This document shows positions 1 through 5,069 of a stretch of DNA of 10,158 bases, in pieces. Both the position numbers and the translations under genes were made by a program. The DNA lies in the NCBI GenBank assembly GCA_020849935.1, contig JADZFJ010000111.1, forward strand, positions 1-10,158, written 5' to 3'. The notes under the pieces were generated by a model, which ran no database searches, was not told the DNA's origin, and saw only the letters and a program-made list of their open reading frames with translations. The first letter of the stretch is position 1. The number at the start of each line of letters is the position of its first letter. The stretch comes from Crocinitomix sp. Lineage in GTDB: Bacteria; Bacteroidota; Bacteroidia; Flavobacteriales_D; Crocinitomicaceae.

Positions 1-67
1 CAATTTGCTTAATTAAGGTAAGTTCGTCGCCTTTTGCACCGTATAAACTTGGAAGATTATTTTTCAT
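1..67 (-). CDS. 5' end of an unknown gene, cut by the window edge
   Basis: An ATG at 65-67 on the minus strand opens a frame that runs 22 codons without a stop to the window edge. The peptide begins MKNNLPSLYGAKGDELTLIK. In DNA this AT-rich, an open frame beginning with a plausible hydrophilic N-terminus supports a real gene but does not prove it. An AGGAG lies about 15 bases upstream of the ATG, too far for a good ribosome site. The next gene upstream on the same strand ends at 149, so the two could be co-transcribed. I do not recognise a family from the visible residues. Confidence 0.4.
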   Translation of the reverse strand, partial: MKNNLPSLYGAKGDELTLIKQI

Positions 68-148
68 ACTACAAATTAAGGAACTCCTAAAATAACCAAG
101 TTAACATAACAACCTCGCATTAAATATTGAATTAGTTGAGATTTGTTT

Positions 149-715
149 CTACCGGTAAGTGGAGGATTCCTTATTTTCATTTTTCTCAAACGAGTCAATG
201 TCACGACGAACATACCTGCCTACCACGCTATTTAGGTAAAGCGACAAAAAGAATTGCCAAAAAAACATACCAAAAAACACTACTGCTACACCAAAAATCT
301 TTTCAGGATAAAATTCCATCCAAAAAGTTGAACTACCAACTAATAATGCAGGAAGTAACAAATTAGTTTTAGGGACTTTATATATACTCAAATAGCCATA
401 AATGAACAAATATGTGCAAATTAAGGTGGTCAAATATTCTGAAACTACCGGTTCATTGAACAAATAAAACATTAAAGTTTTTATTACGAAGTAAACCAAA
501 AAAACAAACGAAGAGAATAGAGTGACAATAAAAACATTTGCGTTATTCTTCCCTAAAACAAATGAACTTCCGATTGAAATACAAAGACCAAAATAGAATC
601 CAATACCATAATTAAAGACCAAAGCACTTGGAGAGTTAATAAAAAACAAATTAAATAATAAAATAGTTAATGCACAGAAAGTCCCCATCAACAATATACT
701 ATACTTTTTAATCAT
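149..715 (-). CDS. Six-segment integral membrane protein, unknown function
   Basis: The 188-residue product starts MIKKYSILLMG. I chose the ATG at 715; the frame extends four codons upstream only through a TTG. About six hydrophobic stretches are separated by short polar loops, including LLMGTFCALTILLFNLFF, VFIVTLFSSFVFLVYFVI, LTTLICTYLFIYGYLSIY, LLLPALLVGSSTFW and IFGVAVVFFGMFFWQFFLSL. The C-terminal 25 residues are charged (VRRDIDSFEKNENKE) and probably cytoplasmic. No catalytic or transport motif is visible. The high Phe/Leu/Tyr content is typical of small flavobacterial inner-membrane proteins of unknown role. A 145-base gap separates it from the gene upstream on the same strand, so operon membership is uncertain. 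Confidence 0.75.
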   Translation of the reverse strand: MIKKYSILLMGTFCALTILLFNLFFINSPSALVFNYGIGFYFGLCISIGSSFVLGKNNANVFIVTLFSSFVFLVYFVIKTLMFYLFNEPVVSEYLTTLICTYLFIYGYLSIYKVPKTNLLLPALLVGSSTFWMEFYPEKIFGVAVVFFGMFFWQFFLSLYLNSVVGRYVRRDIDSFEKNENKESSTYR

Positions 716-860
716 TCTTTTTATCAATCCCTAAAGGGTAAAATTGAGGTATAAAATTTTGAAGCAAACAATAACAAACTAATTACTTTTCAAATTTATT
801 AAAAATATTTCACAATCAACACATTACAACAAATTAGTAACAACCGTCAAAGATTTTTTG

Positions 861-1244
861 CTAGTCCTTTTCTTTCAGCATCCACAAAACAATATTCCAA
901 AAAATTTCCATTGTTTTTCGATTAAACAACCAAATTTCTTCATCTGGACGAGGTAAAAATTCATAGTTTCCACCTTTACCTTTCGTAGCAGCATTTATTT
1001 GTAATTTATGTTCAAAGTCTGTCAAGGTCATTTCTTTCTTGCCTCCTGAAATCGTCGAAAAATAAACAAACTCTTTGCCAATAATCGTATAAACACCATC
1101 TTCACGTTGTATTCCAAACAAAGCTTCTTTTCCTTCGCTATTCAACTCACAAACAAGCTCCGAATCACTATCTCGGAAATAACTTCCAACACATGCCTCC
1201 AATTTCCGCCGTTTTATAATGGATTTTAGAATGGTAATTCTCAT
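861..1244 (-). CDS. Small soluble hypothetical protein
   Basis: The 127-residue protein starts MRITILKSIIKRRKLEACVG at an ATG and ends with a TAG stop. It has no signal peptide or membrane segment. The middle alternates short hydrophobic and polar residues (ALFGIQREDGVYTIIGKEFVYFSTI), which suggests beta strands. The C-terminus (ETMEIFW-like, read as KTMEIFWNIVLWMLKEKD) is probably an amphipathic helix. I recognise no family and see no catalytic motif. It lies 115 bases downstream of aspS on the same strand and could be read through from it, although hairpins in the gap may separate them. The balanced amino-acid composition makes a random frame unlikely. Confidence 0.65.
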   Translation of the reverse strand: MRITILKSIIKRRKLEACVGSYFRDSDSELVCELNSEGKEALFGIQREDGVYTIIGKEFVYFSTISGGKKEMTLTDFEHKLQINAATKGKGGNYEFLPRPDEEIWLFNRKTMEIFWNIVLWMLKEKD

Positions 1245-1308
1245 TGCTTTTCTTATTTTTCTCTGTCAACCTAAATAAAACACTTCGTATTCTGATCTCC
1301 AAAAAATT

Positions 1309-1362
1309 CATGCATTTCGGAATATAAAATCCGAATTTCAATAGGATTACCATCTAATCCTA
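1309..1362 (-). terminator. Tandem hairpins at the 3' end of aspS, possible terminator
   Basis: Two inverted repeats lie just after aspS. TAGGATTA (1342-1349) pairs with TAATCCTA (1355-1362) across a 5-base loop and includes the stop codon. ATTTCGGA (1314-1321) pairs with TCCGAATT (1330-1337) with one mismatch. There is no strong U-tract on the minus strand, so this may be a stability element rather than a true terminator. Confidence 0.3.
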
Positions 1363-3120
1363 CTCCGCCGGAGCAGTGCTGGCCAAAAACAATTCTTCCA
1401 TTTGTTCCAATGCCAATGGGGCGGGGGAGTCAATCATCACGTCTCTGCCGCTATTGTTTTTCGGGAAAGCAATATAATCTCTAATCGAATCAGATCCGCC
1501 CATGGTTGCCACCAAACGGTCAAAACCAAAAGCCAATCCACCGTGCGGAGGAGCGCCATATTCAAAGGCATTTAATAAAAATCCAAATTGCGCTTTGGCT
1601 TCTTCATCTGAAAAACCAAGCAATTCAAACATTTTTGCTTGCAATTCTTTGTTGTGAATCCGTATCGATCCTCCACCCAACTCAACACCATTCATTGCTA
1701 AGTCGTAAGCATTGGCTCTTACTTTGCCAGGTTCAGTTGCCAATAAATGAAAATCTTCTTTTTTTGGAGAGGTAAAAGGGTGGTGCATGGCGTGGTAACG
1801 GCCCGAATTTTCGTCCCATTCTAACAATGGAAAGTCCAACACCCACAACGGCGCAAATACATTAGGATCACGCAAACCAAGTTCGGTACCCAAATGTAAC
1901 CGCAATTCATTCATTTGCGAACGCACCTTATCCGTATTGCCCGACATTACAAAAATCAAATCACCTTTTTCAGCACCACAAACATTCGCCCAAGCACCGA
2001 GCGCTGCTTGATCATAAAATTTGTCGACAGTCGATTTATACGAACCATCCTCATTGCATTTACAATAAATCAAGCCACTTGCCCCAATTTGAGGACGTTT
2101 AACAAAATCCACCAAGGCATCCAATTGTTTTCGGGTATATTCACCGCAGCCTTTAGCCGTAATGGCCAACACCAATTCGGCATTGTCAAAAATGGCAAAA
2201 TCTTTGCCCTGCGCCAAACTCGTTAAATTCACAAACGACATATCAAAACGAATGTCGGGTTTATCCGAACCGTATTTCTCCATCGCCTCTGCATAGGTCA
2301 TTCGTGGAAATTCATAGTTAAACTCGTAATTTCTGCACGTTTTAAACAAGTGTTTAATCAAACCTTCAAATGTATTTAAAATATCTTCTTGGTCCACAAA
2401 CGCCATTTCACAATCAATCTGAGTAAATTCAGGCTGTCTATCCGCTCTTAAATCCTCATCTCTAAAACACTTAACTATTTGGTAATAACGGTCGTAGCCA
2501 GACACCATCAACAATTGTTTAAACGTCTGTGGCGATTGTGGCAATGCATAAAATTGCCCTGGGTTCATTCTGCTTGGTACCACAAAATCCCGTGCACCTT
2601 CTGGGGTCGATTTAATTAAATAAGGCGTTTCCACCTCCATAAAATTAACTGTATCCAAATATTTTCGAGTTTCTAACGAAACTTTATGTCTTAATTTTAA
2701 TTTTTCCTGCACCGGTTTTCGGCGTAAATCCAAATAGCGGTACTTCATTTTTAATTCCTCCCCACCATCTGTTTGGTCTTCAATCGTAAAAGGCGGCGTT
2801 AACGAAGCATTTAATAAAACTACTGAGGTAGCTTTAATTTCAATATCCCCCGTCACCATTTTTGGGTTTTTGTCGTAACGTTCAATCACTTCACCGGTCA
2901 CTTGCACCACATATTCGCGGCCCAACGCTTTTAAATTCGCCATCACTTCATCCGAAACAACACCAATTTCCCCAACAATTTGCACCAATCCATAACGGTC
3001 GCGTAAATCAACCCAAATAATATTTCCTTTATCTCGGATGGTCTGAACCCAACCAGCCAACGTAACTTGGCTTCCAATATTTTCTTTACGTAACTCGCCG
3101 CAGGTGTGTGATCTGTACAT
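1360..3120 (-). CDS. aspS: Aspartate-tRNA ligase
   Basis: This class IIb aminoacyl-tRNA synthetase charges tRNA-Asp with aspartate in the cytoplasm using ATP. The 586 residues match the usual length of bacterial AspRS (about 580-600). Residues 1-105 form the OB-fold anticodon-binding domain. Motif 1 is around 161-182 ([19 protein letters not shown]). The ALPQSPQ amino-acid-binding segment is at 192-198. Motif 2 is [18 protein letters not shown] at 219-236. The bacterial GAD insertion domain occupies roughly 280-420. Motif 3, [10 protein letters not shown], is at 527-536, followed by the AFPKN signature near 551-555. All key residues are present. The start is fixed by the conserved [15 protein letters not shown]/TAtcTTTa-like promoter sits about 25 bases upstream. 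It is a housekeeping gene with no link to the peptide locus on the other side. Confidence 0.98.
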   Translation of the reverse strand: MYRSHTCGELRKENIGSQVTLAGWVQTIRDKGNIIWVDLRDRYGLVQIVGEIGVVSDEVMANLKALGREYVVQVTGEVIERYDKNPKMVTGDIEIKATSVVLLNASLTPPFTIEDQTDGGEELKMKYRYLDLRRKPVQEKLKLRHKVSLETRKYLDTVNFMEVETPYLIKSTPEGARDFVVPSRMNPGQFYALPQSPQTFKQLLMVSGYDRYYQIVKCFRDEDLRADRQPEFTQIDCEMAFVDQEDILNTFEGLIKHLFKTCRNYEFNYEFPRMTYAEAMEKYGSDKPDIRFDMSFVNLTSLAQGKDFAIFDNAELVLAITAKGCGEYTRKQLDALVDFVKRPQIGASGLIYCKCNEDGSYKSTVDKFYDQAALGAWANVCGAEKGDLIFVMSGNTDKVRSQMNELRLHLGTELGLRDPNVFAPLWVLDFPLLEWDENSGRYHAMHHPFTSPKKEDFHLLATEPGKVRANAYDLAMNGVELGGGSIRIHNKELQAKMFELLGFSDEEAKAQFGFLLNAFEYGAPPHGGLAFGFDRLVATMGGSDSIRDYIAFPKNNSGRDVMIDSPAPLALEQMEELFLASTAPAE

Positions 3121-3143
3121 GACTTTAATCTAAAATGTGCGCG

Positions 3144-3176
3144 TAAAGATAGTTATTTCATCCCTTATTGCGCAAA
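3144..3176 (-). promoter_or_regulatory. Putative Bacteroidota-type promoter of aspS
   Basis: On the minus strand TTTG (3173-3176) is followed after 21 bases by TATCTTTA (3144-3151). This is one base from the Bacteroidota -7 consensus TAnnTTTG and close to the usual spacing. It would give a 5' untranslated region of about 20 bases. No start site is directly shown. Confidence 0.4.
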
Positions 3177-3245
3177 ACAAACCCGCTTTCAAATCAGTAT
3201 TTAATATAATTTGTACTTCATTCTGCCATTTACCTGTTTTTTTTT

Positions 3246-3394
3246 GGGCGTTCCCACGACATCCTGACGATCCCGACTGAAACGTAGGGATGTCGAGATC
3301 GTCGGGGTCATGCTCTCCGTTATAGTTACCTTACAGTTGGTTTCGAGAGCCTCAACCACCTGCAAGGCAAGCTGCCACTCCGATCATTAACGCA
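3246..3394. repeat. Degenerate flavobacterial intergenic repeat element
   Basis: The segment opens with GGGCGTTCCC and closes with TTAACGC, so its ends are inverted copies of GCGTT/AACGC. The inner text (tctccgttatagttacc, then tgcaaggcaagctgcc, then ctccgatcattaacgc) matches the layout I recall for a repeat scattered between genes in flavobacteria. That family assignment is from memory. Inside are a large imperfect hairpin (3329-3347 with 3351-3367) and two interleaved inverted repeats: CGACATCC 3257-3264 with GGATGTCG 3288-3295, and GACGATC 3266-3272 with GATCGTC 3297-3303. It has no open frame. It lies between the divergently transcribed aspS and the peptide array. Confidence 0.6.
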
Positions 3395-3403
3395 AAATGG
3401 TTC

Positions 3404-3440
3404 TAGGTATTTATACTTACTTTCTAGGTATAAACACTTA
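3404..3440. promoter_or_regulatory. Imperfect dyad upstream of the peptide array
   Basis: TAGGTATTTATACTTA (3404-3419) faces TAGGTATAAACACTTA (3425-3440) across CTTTC. Thirteen of 16 positions are complementary, and two of the three mismatches would be G-U pairs in RNA. It is the diverged copy of the perfect dyad at 4576-4612, with the same loop, and ends 140 bases before the first peptide ATG. It lies immediately upstream of a weak TTG / TAAAAATT promoter candidate, so an operator role is more likely than a terminator. Regulator unknown. Confidence 0.55.
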
Positions 3441-3444
3441 AATA

Positions 3445-3476
3445 ATTGATAAACAATGAAATAATTCATAAAAATT
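3445..3476 (+). promoter_or_regulatory. Weak promoter candidate for the peptide array
   Basis: ATTG (3445-3448) and TAAAAATT (3469-3476) are separated by 20 bases. The TTG and the TA are in the right places for a Bacteroidota promoter, but the 3' TTTG of the -7 box is missing. The same pair is kept in the duplicated region at 4617-4647. This argues for function but may only reflect common descent. Confidence 0.25.
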
Positions 3477-3580
3477 ATCAAAATTTAGGCGGTAACTAAA
3501 ATTTTTTTTCATAACTTACTCATCATAAAGCGTAATCCGAAAAGCTAATAGAGTAGGAATATTATTCAAAATTTAGTTCA

Positions 3581-3709
3581 ATGAAAAAAGCAAATGTATC
3601 TCCATCGTTGGAGAATTTTTCTGAAAAAGAAATTAAAACCACTGCTGCAAACAAGTTAAAAGGTGGTGGATCCACTGCTTTAATACTTGATTTGATAGTT
3701 TCTGGTTAA
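3581..3709 (+). CDS. RiPP-type peptide 1, Cys-free, Gly-Gly leader
   Basis: This is a 42-residue precursor-like peptide. Residues 1-27 are a hydrophilic leader (MKKANVSPSLENFSEKEI..., then TTAANKLK). Residues 28-30 are Gly-Gly-Gly, a processing motif of the double-glycine type. Residues 31-42 are the predicted core, STALILDLIVSG, which has no Cys. Leader and Gly motif match the Cys-containing precursor at 4754, so the same leader-binding enzyme or transporter could act on both. The double-glycine class is known to be cleaved and exported by C39-peptidase ABC transporters; none is in this window. As the first gene of the array it follows the dyad, the promoter candidate and the first 33-base element. 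Function is unknown. Confidence 0.82.
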   Translation: MKKANVSPSLENFSEKEIKTTAANKLKGGGSTALILDLIVSG

Positions 3710-3779
3710 TCATTAATTTCAATAAAAAGCGTAATCCGAAAAGCTAATAGAGTAGGAATATTAATCAAAATTTAGTTCA

Positions 3780-3908
3780 ATGAAAAAAGTAAATGTATCT
3801 CCATCGTTGGAGAATTTTTCTGAAAAAGAAATTAAAGCAACAGCTGCAAACAAGTTAAAAGGTGGTGGATCCACTGCTTTAATACTTGATTTGATAGTTT
3901 CTGGTTAA
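3780..3908 (+). CDS. RiPP-type peptide 2, Cys-free, Gly-Gly leader
   Basis: The 42 residues have a core (STALILDLIVSG) identical to that of peptide 1. The leader differs at Val4 instead of Ala and at Ala20 in place of Thr. The near-identical DNA, including the flanking spacer, points to a recent duplication of the whole unit. The 70-base gap to peptide 1 contains only the spacer and a 33-base element, so the genes are probably co-transcribed, or each is made from its own processed RNA. The role is not recognised. Two identical cores suggest gene dosage rather than core diversification for this pair. Confidence 0.82.
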   Translation: MKKVNVSPSLENFSEKEIKATAANKLKGGGSTALILDLIVSG

Positions 3909-3979
3909 TCATTAATTTCAATAAAAAGCGTAATCCGAAAAGCTATAAGAGTAGGAATATCAATTAAAAATTTATTTCA

Positions 3980-4108
3980 ATGAAAAAAGTAAATGTATCT
4001 CCAACATTGGAGAATTTTTCTGAAAAAGAAATTAAAGCAACAGCAGCAAACAAATTAAAAGGTGGTGGATCAACTGCCTTCATAACCGATTTGATAGTTG
4101 CTGGTTAA
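3980..4108 (+). CDS. RiPP-type peptide 3, Cys-free, variant core
   Basis: The leader is almost unchanged (Thr9 for Ser9), while the core is STAFITDLIVAG. Differences from peptides 1-2 are concentrated in the core (Phe for Leu, Thr for Leu, Ala for Ser). The Ser-Thr start, the central Asp, the Ile-Val pair and the final Gly are kept. A constant leader with a varying core is typical of multi-precursor RiPP families. It is preceded by the third 33-base element. No Cys, and no known modification motif, is visible. Confidence 0.82.
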   Translation: MKKVNVSPTLENFSEKEIKATAANKLKGGGSTAFITDLIVAG

Positions 4109-4180
4109 TCATTAATTTCAATAAAAAAGCGTAATCCGAAAAGCTATAAGAGTAGGAATATAAATTCAAAAGCCTTAAAA

Positions 4181-4309
4181 ATGAAAAAATCAAAATTAAC
4201 ACCAAGTTTAGAAAATTTTTCTGAAAAAGAAATTAAAGCAACAGCTGCAAACAAATTAAAAGGTGGAGGATCCACTACTTTAATACTTGATTTGATAGTT
4301 GTTGGTTAA
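4181..4309 (+). CDS. RiPP-type peptide 4, Cys-free, divergent leader start
   Basis: The first residues are MKKSKLTPSLENFSEKEI, differing at positions 4-7 from peptides 1-3. The rest of the leader, with AANKLKGGG, is the same. The core is STTLILDLIVVG. Codons for Ser-Leu-Glu differ synonymously from those in peptides 1-3 (agt tta gaa against tcg ttg gag). This is direct evidence that the peptide, not only the DNA repeat, is under selection. The 18 bases before its ATG also differ (ends ccttaaaa). Confidence 0.82.
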   Translation: MKKSKLTPSLENFSEKEIKATAANKLKGGGSTTLILDLIVVG

Positions 4310-4381
4310 TCATTAATTTCAATAAAAAAGCGTAATCCGAAAAGCTTATAGAGTAGGAATATCAATTCAAAAACCTTAAAA

Positions 4382-4510
4382 ATGAAAAAGTCAAAATTAA
4401 CACCAAGATTAGAAAATTTTTCTGAAAAAGAAATTAAAACAACTGCAGCAAACAAGTTAAAAGGTGGTGGTTCGACTGCCTACATAAGCGATATGATTGT
4501 TGCTGGTTAA
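4382..4510 (+). CDS. RiPP-type peptide 5, Cys-free, most divergent core
   Basis: This last gene of the array has leader MKKSKLTPRLENFSEKEI and core STAYISDMIVAG, the most changed of the five. The pattern S-T-x-x-I-x-D-x-I-V-x-G still holds. The usual spacer is absent after its stop. Instead there are 60 bases with a weak pairing of AAACCC (4510-4515) and GGGTTT (4553-4558), which could end the array transcript but has a very large loop. After that the duplicated regulatory region of the 82-residue precursor begins. Confidence 0.82.
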   Translation: MKKSKLTPRLENFSEKEIKTTAANKLKGGGSTAYISDMIVAG

Positions 4511-4575
4511 AACCCAGCCAGTCAAACCTTGGGCAAGCAACATTCGCTAAAAGGGTTTAACGCAATTATATTTTC

Positions 4576-4612
4576 TAGGTGTTTATACCTACTTTCTAGG
4601 TATAAACACCTA
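4576..4612. promoter_or_regulatory. Perfect 16-bp dyad upstream of the Cys precursor
   Basis: TAGGTGTTTATACCTA (4576-4591) is followed by CTTTC and its exact reverse complement (4597-4612). Each arm is itself nearly palindromic (TAGGT n6 ACCTA), so the site could hold two dimers of a helix-turn-helix regulator. It ends 141 bases before the ATG at 4754, against 140 for the diverged copy at 3404-3440, and about 4 bases upstream of a candidate -33 box. That placement suits an activator. It could instead fold as RNA if the array transcript reads through. There is no U-tract after it. Confidence 0.6.
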
Positions 4613-4616
4613 AATT

Positions 4617-4647
4617 TTTGATAGACAAGCATATAATTCTAAAAATT
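4617..4647 (+). promoter_or_regulatory. Weak promoter candidate for precursor and MNIO genes
   Basis: TTTG (4617-4620), a 19-base gap and TAAAAATT (4640-4647) fit the Bacteroidota -33/-7 layout apart from the degenerate 3' half of the -7 box. It lies directly after the perfect dyad. If used, the transcript would have a leader of about 100 bases containing the sixth copy of the 33-base element. Confidence 0.3.
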
Positions 4648-4702
4648 TAACAAATTTTAAGAAGCAACCAAAATATTTTTTTCATAACTTGCTCATCAGT
4701 AA

Positions 4703-4735
4703 GCGGAATCCGAAAAGCTGATAGAGTAGGAATAT
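4703..4735 (+). promoter_or_regulatory. Sixth copy of the 33-base 5' element
   Basis: It reads GCGGAATCCGAAAAGCT, then GAT, then AGAGTAGGAATAT, 18 bases before the ATG at 4754. It differs from the array copies by one base in the conserved first half and in the variable triplet. Its presence in front of a gene with a very different core ties the element to the shared leader or to shared control. Confidence 0.6.
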
Positions 4736-4753
4736 TATCCAAAATTTATTTCA

Positions 4754-5002
4754 ATGAAAAAAGTAAATGTATCTCCATCATTGGAGAATTTTTCTGAAAA
4801 AGAAATCAATGCAAATGCTGTAAACAGCATTAAAGGTGGAGGAGTTATCACCGATCCAAAAGACGAAAAAGATCCACCTCCAGGATGTCCAACATGTCGT
4901 TCAGGATTTCCTGGCGATACATGTCCAGCTTGCCGTTCAGGTTTTCCTGGTGGAGGCATTGGAGATTTAGTAGATGAATTCGCAGTGGATTTATTAGGAT
5001 AA
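4754..5002 (+). CDS. Cys-containing RiPP precursor, probable MNIO substrate
   Basis: The 82-residue peptide has a leader MKKVNVSPSLENFSEKEI followed by NANAVNSIK and Gly28-Gly29-Gly30. The predicted core is 52 residues. It begins with an acidic, Pro-rich linker (VITDPKDEKDPPP). Two copies of CPxCRSGFPG follow, at 45-54 (CPTC) and 57-66 (CPAC), with a 12-residue period, and then an acidic hydrophobic tail, GIGDLVDEFAVDLLG. The only Cys residues are 45, 48, 57 and 60. MNIO enzymes of the DUF692 family are known to modify Cys in peptide substrates (for example MbnB, TglH, and a Chryseobacterium ChrH system), so these CxxC units are the likely targets. The MNIO gene follows by 67 bases. The product could be a metal-binding peptide; this is inference. 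Confidence 0.88.
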   Translation: MKKVNVSPSLENFSEKEINANAVNSIKGGGVITDPKDEKDPPPGCPTCRSGFPGDTCPACRSGFPGGGIGDLVDEFAVDLLG

Positions 5003-5013
5003 TCACAAATTTT

Positions 5014-5046
5014 AAACTGTTGGTTGACACTGTTAACCAACAGTTT
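5014..5046 (+). terminator. Strong hairpin between precursor and MNIO genes
   Basis: AAACTGTTGGTT (5014-5025) pairs perfectly with AACCAACAGTTT (5035-5046). Inner bases extend the stem to about 15 pairs with a 3-base loop. It starts 12 bases after the precursor stop and is followed by ATTTCATCATTTT, a poor U-tract. It probably acts as a partial terminator or 3' stabiliser, giving more precursor than enzyme mRNA, an arrangement common in RiPP operons. Confidence 0.65.
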
Positions 5047-5069
5047 ATTTCATCATTTTAAGCTAATTT

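Larger units (their letters stand above)
3121..3580. other. 460-base divergent intergenic region
   Basis: No gene is visible here on either strand. From left to right it holds the aspS promoter, about 70 bases of AT-rich sequence, the intergenic repeat, and then from about 3387 a 190-base regulatory segment for the peptide array. That last segment carries a dyad, a candidate promoter and a 33-base conserved element. It is repeated in front of the 82-residue precursor at about 4557-4753. Confidence 0.7.
3530..4362 (+). promoter_or_regulatory. 33-base conserved 5' element, five copies in the array
   Basis: Copies lie at 3530-3562, 3729-3761, 3928-3960, 4129-4161 and 4330-4362, each 18-19 bases before a peptide ATG. 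Each reads GCGTAATCCGAAAAGCT, then three variable bases (AAT, ATA or TAT), then AGAGTAGGAATAT. Conservation is nearly absolute, whereas the bases between the element and the ATG differ, so the element is probably functional as RNA or DNA. Candidates are an RNA-processing or stability site, a translation element or a protein-binding site. I see no strong hairpin in it. Confidence 0.6.
3581..4510 (+). repeat. Tandem array of five ~200-bp peptide-gene units
   Basis: Start codons recur at 3581, 3780, 3980, 4181 and 4382, giving periods of 199, 200, 201 and 201 bases. Each unit consists of the 33-base element, a variable 18-19 base stretch, a 42-codon gene and a TAATCATTAATTTCAATAAA spacer (the last unit lacks the spacer). 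Units 1 and 2 are nearly identical. Units 4 and 5 share a different 5' end (ccttaaaa before the ATG, then MKKSKLTP). The array probably grew by unequal recombination between units. Confidence 0.9.

Noticed and set aside
136..366. Plus-strand open frame of 76 codons
   Set aside because: It is a shadow of the minus-strand membrane protein gene, which has a convincing hydrophobic pattern. The shadow has no recognisable features.
1168..1353. Minus-strand open frame of 61 codons overlapping the 127-residue gene
   Set aside because: It overlaps the start of a better-supported gene in another frame and runs into the hairpin-rich gap after aspS. Its composition is not protein-like.
3246..3394. Possible tRNA or structured RNA gene
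   Set aside because: There is no cloverleaf, T-loop or CCA-like end. The boundaries and inner sequence fit a degenerate intergenic repeat better.
3404..3440. Dyads as ends of an insertion sequence
   Set aside because: The two dyads flank the peptide array in direct, not inverted, orientation. There is no transposase gene between or near them, and no target-site duplication is apparent.
3581..4510. Regularly spaced repeats suggesting a CRISPR array
   Set aside because: The ~200-base period is far too long, the repeats contain open reading frames with synonymous changes, and no spacer-like unique segments alternate with short repeats.
4735..5040. Minus-strand open frame opposite the Cys precursor
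   Set aside because: It is antisense to a precursor with clear leader homology. Its Pro/Gly-rich low-complexity sequence comes from the repeated core units read backwards.
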